The translations under genes and the position numbers were made by a program. A stretch of 7,101 bases of DNA, from assembly GCA_027457185.1 (NCBI GenBank), contig DAIDTN010000195.1, positions 1 to 7,101 of the forward strand. Reading direction: 5' to 3'. The stretch comes from Burkholderiales bacterium. Lineage in GTDB: Bacteria > Pseudomonadota > Gammaproteobacteria > Burkholderiales > SG8-39. Shown in pieces: positions 1-5,316 of the stretch (its first letter is position 1; each line of letters opens with the position of its first letter). The notes below the pieces were generated by a model that did not search any database, was not told the origin of the DNA, and was given only the letters and a program-made list of their open reading frames with translations.

Positions 1-2
1 AT

Positions 3-89
3 GAGAAGGTGTTCGAGACCATGGCGCTGGCTTGCGGCAAAATCAGCCCCTCGCAGTTACAGTGCAAACAGAACAAAAAAAGTTCCTAG
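3..89 (+). CDS. C-terminal 28 residues of a short polypeptide, candidate RiPP precursor (5' end outside window)
   Basis: Frame 3 is open from the window edge to a TAG at 87-89. The visible 28 residues begin EKVFETMALACGK, continue through ISPSQLQC and end in KQNKKSS. There are two cysteines, ten residues apart, then a basic stretch and a C-terminal Ser-Ser. The gene ends 13 bp before the ATG of the S26-type peptidase and lies on the same strand as a PqqD/radical SAM cassette, where a precursor gene is expected. The F-E-x-M-x-L-x-x-G stretch loosely recalls the Y-x-x-P-x-L-x-x-x-G leader motif read by lasso-peptide RRE proteins, but it lacks the Pro and is one residue short before the Gly, so this is only suggestive. 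Total length is unknown. It could instead be the tail of an unrelated larger protein. The competing frame-1 reading, which would extend the peptidase to base 1, is Arg/Ser-rich and looks non-coding. Confidence 0.55.
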   Translation, partial: EKVFETMALACGKISPSQLQCKQNKKSS

Positions 90-102
90 AAATCGCAGTT
101 TT

Positions 103-567
103 ATGGAAGTGCCGTTCGATCCGCGTGATTTGTCGAAAAACGAATTGGCCGCGGCGGCGATTCGTTGCTTCGGTGCGCTGCGCCTGCGCGTAAGCGGCTC
201 CAGCATGCTGCCTGCGCTCCGGCCGGGCGACGTGCTGGAGGTCCGCCATTGCGGCATGGACGCACTCAGCCCGGGCGACATCGTTCTCTATATTCGCCAG
301 CGCCGGCTATTCGCTCACCGCGTGATTTCGCGATCCGGCGCATCGCTCCTTACCCAGGGCGACGGCATAGCCGAGCCCGATCCTCCGGTTACGGCGGACG
401 AGCTGCTGGGAAATGTCATCGAGGTGACGCGCCGGGGAAAAACCATCCGCCAGGAGCCAAACCCCAGCCGGCCGGCGCGCATCGCGGCCGCCCTATTTCG
501 CCGCTCGGCCTGCGCGGGCCGAATTTTCGCGCACCTGCAAAGCTGGCAGGGCAGATTCAGCCTGTGA
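103..567 (+). CDS. S24/S26-family serine peptidase, SipW/Sec11-like Ser-His type
   Basis: The 154-residue protein carries the S24/S26 signature. G-S-S-M-L-P at residues 32-37 holds the probable nucleophile Ser34, P-G-D-V at 41-44 and P-G-D-I at 57-60 follow, and A-H-R-V at 71-74 holds His72 where bacterial LepB would have the general-base Lys. A Ser/His pair is typical of SipW/Sec11-type (S26B) enzymes. No N-terminal membrane anchor is visible (the start is polar, MEVPFDPRDLSKN), and the C-terminus is basic and amphipathic, so it is probably soluble or only peripherally membrane-bound. That suggests a maturation peptidase rather than a Sec signal peptidase. ATG at 103 is chosen because it lies after the stop of the preceding frame. 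No strong Shine-Dalgarno is seen; GTG at 109 is possible. Its stop overlaps the GTG of the kinase gene by 4 bases. Inferred role: cleavage of the cassette's peptide product. Confidence 0.85.
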   Translation: MEVPFDPRDLSKNELAAAAIRCFGALRLRVSGSSMLPALRPGDVLEVRHCGMDALSPGDIVLYIRQRRLFAHRVISRSGASLLTQGDGIAEPDPPVTADELLGNVIEVTRRGKTIRQEPNPSRPARIAAALFRRSACAGRIFAHLQSWQGRFSL

Positions 568-1370
568 CCGCCGCTGCCGCGCGCAGTCGCACCGATATCT
601 GCATCGGCGACATCACCGTGGCCGTGCACAGTTCGAACGCAGCGTTCCTGCAATTGCTCGAGGACCGCTACGCGGGCTTCCTGCAGCACGCCGCAGCGCC
701 CGACTACCAGTTCGAGGTTGAACTCACACCGCCCAGCGAGGGTTCCCCCGACGACGATGTCAGCGTGTACCGGCGGAATGGCCGCTGGCTGCTCGAACGC
801 GGCGACTTTCGCGCCGAATGGGATCCCGCCGCGCGGCAGGGCCGCATACGCCAATCAGCCAACCCCTACTCCATCGACAGCATGCTGCGCATCGTGCACA
901 CACTGGTGCTGGCGCGGGAAGGCGGATTTCTCATGCATGCGGCGAGCGCCGTGCGCAACGGCCGGGCATTTGTCTTCGCCGGGGTTTCAGGCGCGGGCAA
1001 GACCACCCTTGCCCGCCTTGCGCCCGCGGACGCGGACGTGCTCAGCGACGAAATCTCCTATGTGCGCAAGGAGGCCGGCGGCTATTACGCCTACGGCACG
1101 CCGTTTGCAGGCGAGCTGGCCCGGTCCGGCGAAAACCTGCGGGCTCCGCTCGAGGCGATCTATCTGCTCGCGCAGGGCGCAGAAAACCGCGTTGAGACGA
1201 TGGGTAAGGCCGACGCGGCGCGTGGTATTCTCGCCAATATCTTGTTTTTCGCGGAAGACGTCGAAATGGTGCAGGCGGTTTTTCTGTCCGCGCTCGAATT
1301 GGTGGAACGCGTGCCGGTTCGCCGGCTGACGTTCCTGCCCGACATCCGGATCTGGGAGCTGATTCATTGA
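564..1370 (+). CDS. HPr kinase/phosphorylase-related P-loop kinase
   Basis: 268 residues from a GTG start that overlaps the upstream TGA (GTGA). A canonical P-loop, G-V-S-G-A-G-K-T, sits at residues 140-147, preceded by the L-M-H-A-A-S strand (His125) typical of HprK-like folds and followed by an acidic D-V-L-S-D-E-I segment (Asp158-Glu163) in the position expected for metal-binding acids. The N-terminal ~110 residues resemble no domain I can name. HPr itself is not encoded here. HprK-like kinases of this kind recur beside PqqD-like proteins (the HprK-related A type systems), and homologues in paeninodin-type lasso clusters phosphorylate a C-terminal Ser of the precursor. A peptide kinase role is therefore the best inference. 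The reading frame stays open upstream to 165, but that part only shadows the peptidase gene, so the overlapping GTG is preferred. Confidence 0.82.
   Translation: MTAAAARSRTDICIGDITVAVHSSNAAFLQLLEDRYAGFLQHAAAPDYQFEVELTPPSEGSPDDDVSVYRRNGRWLLERGDFRAEWDPAARQGRIRQSANPYSIDSMLRIVHTLVLAREGGFLMHAASAVRNGRAFVFAGVSGAGKTTLARLAPADADVLSDEISYVRKEAGGYYAYGTPFAGELARSGENLRAPLEAIYLLAQGAENRVETMGKADAARGILANILFFAEDVEMVQAVFLSALELVERVPVRRLTFLPDIRIWELIH
1354..1358 (+). promoter_or_regulatory. Shine-Dalgarno GGGAG deciding the TTG start of the PqqD-like gene
   Basis: GGGAG lies inside the end of the kinase gene, eight bases before TTG 1367. Together with the 4-base stop/start overlap and the need for the N-terminal PqqD strand, it favours the unusual TTG start over the downstream ATG. 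Confidence 0.65.
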
Positions 1371-1702
1371 ACGCGAATCGCTATATTGCCCGCGCGGCCG
1401 ATGTGGCCGCGCGCATGATCGGTGGCGAGATGATGATCATGTCGGGGGCCGACTCGTCGCTGTACAGCCTGAACGAGACCGCCTCCATATTGTGGCAGGC
1501 GGCCGATGGCGTGACGCCGCTGGCGCAGATTGTCGAACGGCATATCTGCGCAGATTATGCAGTGGACCCGGCGACGGCCTTGCGCGATGCCGAAGAGCTG
1601 GCGCAGGACCTGGCTCGCCACGGCATACTTCTGCTGGCCGATGCCCCTGTCCCTGATGCCACCCTTCGCGATACAGTTCCGCCGGCGAGGGAGTCGCCGT
1701 GA
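1367..1702 (+). CDS. PqqD-family peptide chaperone / RiPP recognition element
   Basis: 111 residues. The family pattern is clear: an N-terminal R-A-A-D-V-A-A-R (9-16), the G-G-E-M-M-I-M strand (19-25), then L-N-E-T-A-S-I-L-W-Q (35-44) leading to an A-D-G turn, followed by helical segments. PqqD-like proteins bind the leader of a peptide substrate and present it to a partner radical SAM enzyme, and that partner is the next gene. The TTG at 1367 overlaps the kinase stop (TTGA) and has a good Shine-Dalgarno, GGGAG at 1354-1358, eight bases upstream. The next ATG (1415) would remove the conserved N-terminal strand. The last ~20 residues (after L-L-L-A-D) are Pro/Ala-rich and probably a flexible tail. 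No pqqA, B, C or E is nearby, so this is not a PQQ gene. Confidence 0.88.
   Translation: MNANRYIARAADVAARMIGGEMMIMSGADSSLYSLNETASILWQAADGVTPLAQIVERHICADYAVDPATALRDAEELAQDLARHGILLLADAPVPDATLRDTVPPARESP
1687..1693 (+). promoter_or_regulatory. Shine-Dalgarno GAGGGAG deciding the GTG start of the radical SAM gene
   Basis: A purine-rich GAGGGAG within the last codons of the PqqD-like gene ends five bases before GTG 1699; the GAGG part is eight bases away. It supports the GTG start that overlaps the upstream TGA. Confidence 0.65.
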
Positions 1703-2847
1703 GCGGTCTGATGCGGGAGATGGGCGCCAAGGCGCTCAAGCTCGGCATCCCGCTCGGCGTGCAACTGGATTTGACCTATCGGTGCAACGAGCGCTGCGTG
1801 CATTGCTATCTCGATCACGACGACCATGGCGAGATGACGACTGCGGAAATCAGGGATCTGCTGGACCAACTGGCGGCCGCCGGCGTTTTCTTCCTGATAC
1901 TGAGCGGCGGGGAAATTTTCCTGCGCAAGGATCTGTTCGAAATCGTGGAATACGCGCGCAAGCTGATGTTTTCGGTCAAGCTCAAGACCAATGCCGTGAT
2001 GATACGCAAAGCCAAGGCGAAACGCATTGCGGCGCTGGGCGTCGAGTCGGTGCAGATCAGCGTCTACTCGCACCGGGCTGAAGTCCACGACGCGATCACC
2101 AAGCTTCCCGGATCTTTCCGGCGCACCATCGAGGGCGCCCGATTGCTCAAATCCAATGGCGTAAGAGTAAGTTTCGCGAACGTGCTGATGAAGCACAACG
2201 CCGGCGATTACCCGGAAGTGCAGGCGCTCGCCGCCGAGCTGGGAGTCGGATACAACGTCGACGCCACGATCACCCCGATGATGGACGGCGACCGCTCGAT
2301 ACTCGATTTGAACATCGCTCCTGCAGCGCTCGAGCAGGTGTTCCACAACTCGACGCTGGTCGGGAATGCCGAAGAGTTCTGCGCGCCCCCGTCCGGACCG
2401 CTCGCGCAAGCGGACGCTTTAGACACGCTGCCTTGCAGTGCCGGACACACGGCGTGCTATGTCTCGCCCTACGGCGACGTGTACCCCTGCGTGCAGTTTC
2501 CGCTGCCGAGCGGCAACGTGCGCAAAACACGCTTCCTCGATATCTGGCAGCACTCGCCCCAACTGAAGGAAGTGCGGGCGATCACCATGGCCGACCTGCA
2601 GGGCTGTTCGTCCTGCACGCACGGCAGCAGCTGTTCGCGCTGCCCGGGGTTGGCCTACATGGAAGGGAACATGCGCGGGCCATCGACGCAGGATTGCGAA
2701 AAATCCTTCGCGCGCACCGGCGTGCCGTCCGCGAACCTGCTGCGGAAACAGGCTGCTACGGCAAGGCAGGAACCGGCTTCCGGTGCCGGAACTCCATCGC
2801 CTTTATCGGCGAAGCATACGGTCATCTGGATGGCGGCACAGAGCTAG
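1699..2847 (+). CDS. radical SAM/SPASM peptide-modifying enzyme
   Basis: 382 residues from GTG. The radical SAM cluster motif C-N-E-R-C-V-H-C (Cys29, Cys33, Cys36) is followed by S-G-G-E at 69-72, the SAM-binding motif. The C-terminal SPASM domain shows Cys246-x12-Gly259-x4-Cys264, then Cys303-x2-Cys306-x5-Cys312-x2-Cys315-P-G and Cys333, enough ligands for two auxiliary Fe-S clusters. The usual third spacing is CX3C; here it is CX2C (S-R between the cysteines), as in the C-x-R-C-P-G-x-A variant. Enzymes of this architecture (PqqE, anSME, sactionine and other RiPP maturases) act on peptide or protein substrates, usually with a PqqD-like partner, which here directly overlaps the gene upstream. 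The reaction cannot be read from sequence: thioether, C-C crosslink, epimerisation or decarboxylation are all possible. The tail after residue ~345 is low-complexity and polar. Last visible gene of the coupled cassette. Confidence 0.92.
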   Translation: MSGLMREMGAKALKLGIPLGVQLDLTYRCNERCVHCYLDHDDHGEMTTAEIRDLLDQLAAAGVFFLILSGGEIFLRKDLFEIVEYARKLMFSVKLKTNAVMIRKAKAKRIAALGVESVQISVYSHRAEVHDAITKLPGSFRRTIEGARLLKSNGVRVSFANVLMKHNAGDYPEVQALAAELGVGYNVDATITPMMDGDRSILDLNIAPAALEQVFHNSTLVGNAEEFCAPPSGPLAQADALDTLPCSAGHTACYVSPYGDVYPCVQFPLPSGNVRKTRFLDIWQHSPQLKEVRAITMADLQGCSSCTHGSSCSRCPGLAYMEGNMRGPSTQDCEKSFARTGVPSANLLRKQAATARQEPASGAGTPSPLSAKHTVIWMAAQS

Positions 2848-2984
2848 ATCCTCGCACCGGCATGCCTGGCTAGCACCTTCTGCACCGCGTTCAGCTGCAA
2901 CTCAAGGCCAGCCTCCCCGTGCCCGAACGCGCGCCGTTGCGCCGCGTGGGCAATGGCGCGAATCAAATCCCCCATTGATTTCAT
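2844..2984 (-). CDS. possible 46-residue small protein between the radical SAM gene and cysC
   Basis: The minus-strand ATG at 2984 (or in-frame ATG at 2975) opens 46 codons. The product begins MKSMGDLIRAIAHAAQRR and looks like two amphipathic helices separated by a G-H-G-E-A-G turn, the second rich in Leu/Val/Gln. A GGAG lies three bases upstream of the first ATG. Codon-position composition is coding-like, with a GC-rich third position and a clearly lower GC second position. Its TAG shares the CTAG at 2844-2847 with the radical SAM stop, so the two genes converge with no gap, and it starts about 20 bp from divergent cysC. I recognise no family. The same frame continues upstream through cysC, but that stretch is a shadow. 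It may be a real small protein, the remnant of a larger gene, or chance. Confidence 0.33.
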   Translation of the reverse strand: MKSMGDLIRAIAHAAQRRAFGHGEAGLELQLNAVQKVLARHAGARI

Positions 2985-3002
2985 GAGCTCCGCTCGCAGA
3001 CC

Positions 3003-3563
3003 ATGGACATAAGCAAGAAATCCCGCTCCGAGCTGAAGGGCCAGAAAGCCACGATTCTGTGGCTTACGGGATTGTCGGCGGCAGGAAAATCGACCATTGC
3101 CAACCTCGTCGATGCCAGGCTGCACGCCCTCGGCAAACACACCTATCTGCTCGATGGCGACAACGTGCGCCTCGGACTGAACAAGGATCTCGGTTTCAGC
3201 GATACCGACCGCATCGAAAACATACGCCGGGTGGCCGAGGTCGCAGGATTGATGGTCGACGCCGGCCTGATTGCCATTGTGGCATTCATTTCGCCGTTCC
3301 GCCGCGAGCGCGCCATGGCGCGCAGACTCGTGGGCCCGGGCGAGTTCATCGAAATTTTTGTCGATACGCCGATTGCGGTAGCGGAAGCCCGCGATCCGAA
3401 AGGCCTCTACAAGAAGGCGCGCCGCGGCGAGATCAAGGATTTCACCGGCATCGACTCCCCGTATGAGCCGCCGCAGGATCCGGAAATCCGCATCGACACC
3501 ACCGTTTTGTCGGCGGAGGACGCGGCGGAGCAGATCGTCCGCTTCCTCGGCATGCGCAGTTGA
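3003..3563 (+). CDS. cysC: adenylylsulfate (APS) kinase
   Basis: 186 residues, normal full length for a stand-alone APS kinase, which converts APS + ATP to PAPS in the cytoplasm for sulfate reduction or sulfotransfer. The P-loop G-L-S-A-A-G-K-S-T is at 23-31, D-G-D-N-V-R at 51-56, F-S-D-T-D-R-I-E-N-I-R-R at 65-76, F-I-S-P-F-R at 95-100 (Ser97 matches the phosphorylatable Ser), D-P-K-G-L-Y-K-K-A-R at 131-140 and F-T-G-I-D-S-P-Y-E at 147-155. The ATG at 3003 is the only start between an in-frame stop just upstream and the P-loop; the Shine-Dalgarno is weak. It lacks an ATP-sulfurylase fusion, and no cysN, cysD or sulfotransferase is present. It is separated from the radical SAM gene by 155 bp, so membership of that operon is not shown. 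Confidence 0.96.
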   Translation: MDISKKSRSELKGQKATILWLTGLSAAGKSTIANLVDARLHALGKHTYLLDGDNVRLGLNKDLGFSDTDRIENIRRVAEVAGLMVDAGLIAIVAFISPFRRERAMARRLVGPGEFIEIFVDTPIAVAEARDPKGLYKKARRGEIKDFTGIDSPYEPPQDPEIRIDTTVLSAEDAAEQIVRFLGMRS

Positions 3564-3686
3564 GCGCCCGATTGATGTCAAGCCTAAGCGCGAGTAACCT
3601 AGGCGAACATTGACGACCCTGCTTCCGGCCCGGGTTCACTATCGGGCAAGGGCATTTTCTCTCACCCACCTGGACGAATCCTTCCC
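3564..3686. other. intergenic gap cysC - ThDP enzyme, no clear element
   Basis: 123 bases without an ORF I can support. There is a TTGACG (3610-3615) without a convincing -10 box at normal spacing, and a weak 5-bp inverted repeat GCCCG/CGGGC (3628-3632 with 3643-3647, 10-base loop). Whether the ThDP gene has its own promoter cannot be decided. Confidence 0.4.
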
Positions 3687-5228
3687 ATGAACGGCGCCGA
3701 AAGCCTGGTCCGCTCGCTGCTCGCCAGCGGCGTGGATACCTGTATCGCCAATCCCGGTACCTCCGAAATGCATTTCGTCGCCGCGCTCGACAAAGTCGAG
3801 GGTATGCGCTGCGTCCTCGGCATGGCCGAAACCGTGGTCACCGGCGCAGCCGACGGCTACGCGCGCATGGCCGGAAAGCCCGCCGCGACGCTGATGCATT
3901 GCGGGCCGGGTTTCGCCAATGGCATCGCCAACGTGCACAACGCGCGCCGCGCACAGTCACCCATGGTCAATATCGTCGGCGACCAGGCGAGCTACCACCG
4001 GCCGTTCGACGCGCCGCTCACCGCCGACACCGAGGGCCTGGCGCGCGCGGCGTCCCACTGGGTGCGCACCAGCGCATCAAGCGCAAGCGTGGGCGCGGAC
4101 AGCGCCGCCGCGGTGCAGGCGGCAAATACCGCGCCCGGACAAATCGCCACGCTGATCCTGCCCGCGGACACCGCCTGGAACGAAGGCGGCGTGGTCGCCG
4201 CGCCGCTGCCGGTCCCCACGCGCCCGATCGTCGCGCCGGAAACCGTGCGCACCATCGCGCAGGTGCTGCGCACCAAGGAACCTGCGATGCTGATTCTGTA
4301 CGGGCAGGCCTTGTCCGAAGCCGGCCTCGTCGCGGCCAACCGCGTCGCCCACGTCAGCGGCGCCAGGCTGCGCACGCCCACGCAGGTGTCGCGCATGGCG
4401 CGCGGGCGCGGGCGCGTGCCGGTGGACCGCATTCCCTACGTGGTCGAAGGCGCGCTGAAGATGCTCGCGGGGACCAAACACGTGATCCTCGTCGGCGCCA
4501 AGCCACCCACGGCCTTCTTCGCCTATCCGGGCAAGCCCAGCCTGATGGCGCCGGCAGATTCCCTCACCCACGTGCTCGCGCGGCCGGAGCAGGATGCGAT
4601 CGCCGCGCTGGAGTCGCTTGCCGACGAGCTCGGCGCGCCGAAGAACGTTCCAATCGCTGCGGGCGAGATCCAGCCGCAAATCGGGCGCGGCCCGTTTGAG
4701 GCGGTGGCCTTCGCCAGTACGCTCGCCGCGCTGCTGCCCGAGAACTGCATCGTCGCCGAGGACGCGGTAACCTCCGGCCGCGCGCTGTTCGCGCCGACTT
4801 TCAACGCCGCGCCCATGGACTGGCTGCAAAACACCGGCGGCGCCATCGGCCATGCCTTTCCCTGCGCCACCGGAGCGGCGCTGGCATGTCCAGATCGCAA
4901 GGTCGTGTGCCTGCAGGCCGACGGCGCGGGCATGTACTCGCTGCAGGCTTTGTGGACCCAGGCGCGCGAAAAGCTCGATGTGGTGAACGTGGTGTTCGCC
5001 AACCGCATCTACAAAATACTCTACGGCGAACTGGTGTCGGTGGGCGCAAAGCCCGGCCGCGCCTCGAACGAGCTGTTCGATCTGGCGCGCCCCGCGCTCG
5101 ACTGGGTGAAGCTTGCCGCGGGCATGGGCATGGAGGCGACGACCGTGGACACGCTCGAGGGTTTTGCCGACGTGTTCAAGTCGGCCTGCGGCCGGCGCGG
5201 GCCGTTCCTGATCGAGTTCCGAATTTAG
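3687..5228 (+). CDS. thiamine-diphosphate-dependent enzyme, acetolactate-synthase-like large subunit
   Basis: 513 residues with the three-domain layout of the acetolactate synthase/benzoylformate decarboxylase superfamily. The N-terminal PYR domain has N-P-G-T-S-E at 22-27 and the cofactor-activating Glu48 in G-M-A-E-T-V-V-T-G-A-A-D-G-Y-A-R. A central Rossmann-like domain follows (about 190-340). The C-terminal PP domain carries the ThDP/Mg motif as A-D-G-A-G-M-Y (411-417) ending at F-A-N-R (437-440), so GDG is ADG and the NN pair is AN. It is shorter than anabolic IlvB (about 550-600), no small subunit lies nearby, and the start region resembles stand-alone enzymes annotated as acetolactate synthase large subunit. 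The substrate is unknown; a 2-oxoacid decarboxylase or carboligase is most likely. No good Shine-Dalgarno precedes ATG 3687, but the start aligns with the family N-terminus. It lies 123 bp after cysC. Confidence 0.88.
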   Translation: MNGAESLVRSLLASGVDTCIANPGTSEMHFVAALDKVEGMRCVLGMAETVVTGAADGYARMAGKPAATLMHCGPGFANGIANVHNARRAQSPMVNIVGDQASYHRPFDAPLTADTEGLARAASHWVRTSASSASVGADSAAAVQAANTAPGQIATLILPADTAWNEGGVVAAPLPVPTRPIVAPETVRTIAQVLRTKEPAMLILYGQALSEAGLVAANRVAHVSGARLRTPTQVSRMARGRGRVPVDRIPYVVEGALKMLAGTKHVILVGAKPPTAFFAYPGKPSLMAPADSLTHVLARPEQDAIAALESLADELGAPKNVPIAAGEIQPQIGRGPFEAVAFASTLAALLPENCIVAEDAVTSGRALFAPTFNAAPMDWLQNTGGAIGHAFPCATGAALACPDRKVVCLQADGAGMYSLQALWTQAREKLDVVNVVFANRIYKILYGELVSVGAKPGRASNELFDLARPALDWVKLAAGMGMEATTVDTLEGFADVFKSACGRRGPFLIEFRI

Positions 5229-5280
5229 GGTTTTGTCGGAGACCCGCCCCCGGGCCGATTGCACTTCGAGCTGGCACCGA

Positions 5281-5306
5281 TCGCGGCGAGGGCACCGCTC
5301 CCACAA
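5281..5306 (-). repeat. REP-like palindromic element in the convergent gap
   Basis: On the minus strand this reads TTGTGGGAGCGG, an 8-base spacer, then CCGCGA. That matches the pattern TGTGGGAGCGG...CCGCGA of the REP elements widespread in Pseudomonas and Xanthomonadaceae. The stem GCGG/CCGC (5283-5286 with 5295-5298) is short and the loop is CGAGGGCA. It sits between two convergent genes, the usual place for REPs. Only one copy is visible, so repeat status is inferred. Confidence 0.35.
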
Positions 5307-5316
5307 TACCGCTGGC

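Noticed and set aside
1..102. Frame-1 extension of the peptidase gene to an ATG at base 1
   Set aside because: The extension is Arg/Ser-rich with no S26 homology, overlaps the more protein-like frame 3 that stops at 89, and would put an odd basic leader before the normal start at 103.
165..563. N-terminal extension of the kinase gene (401-residue reading)
   Set aside because: The extra 133 codons are the peptidase gene read in another frame; the GTG overlapping the peptidase stop fits the operon pattern.
1..2847. Classical lasso peptide or PQQ cluster
   Set aside because: There is no asparagine-synthetase-like cyclase or transglutaminase-like protease for a lasso peptide, and no pqqA/B/C or Glu-Tyr precursor for PQQ.
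2961..2980. Inverted repeat AATCAA/TTGATT upstream of cysC as an operator
   Set aside because: Only 6 bp per arm around an 8-base spacer, and it lies inside the possible minus-strand ORF; too weak to call.
2985..3581. Long minus-strand ORF opposite cysC
   Set aside because: It mirrors the cysC codons and has no recognisable domain; cysC motifs are unambiguous. Only the part beyond cysC (2844-2984) is considered separately.
3610..3647. TTGACG as a -35 box, and the GCCCG/CGGGC hairpin as a terminator, after cysC
   Set aside because: No -10-like hexamer at 16-18 bp spacing; the stem is only 5 bp with a 10-base loop and no T-run directly after it.
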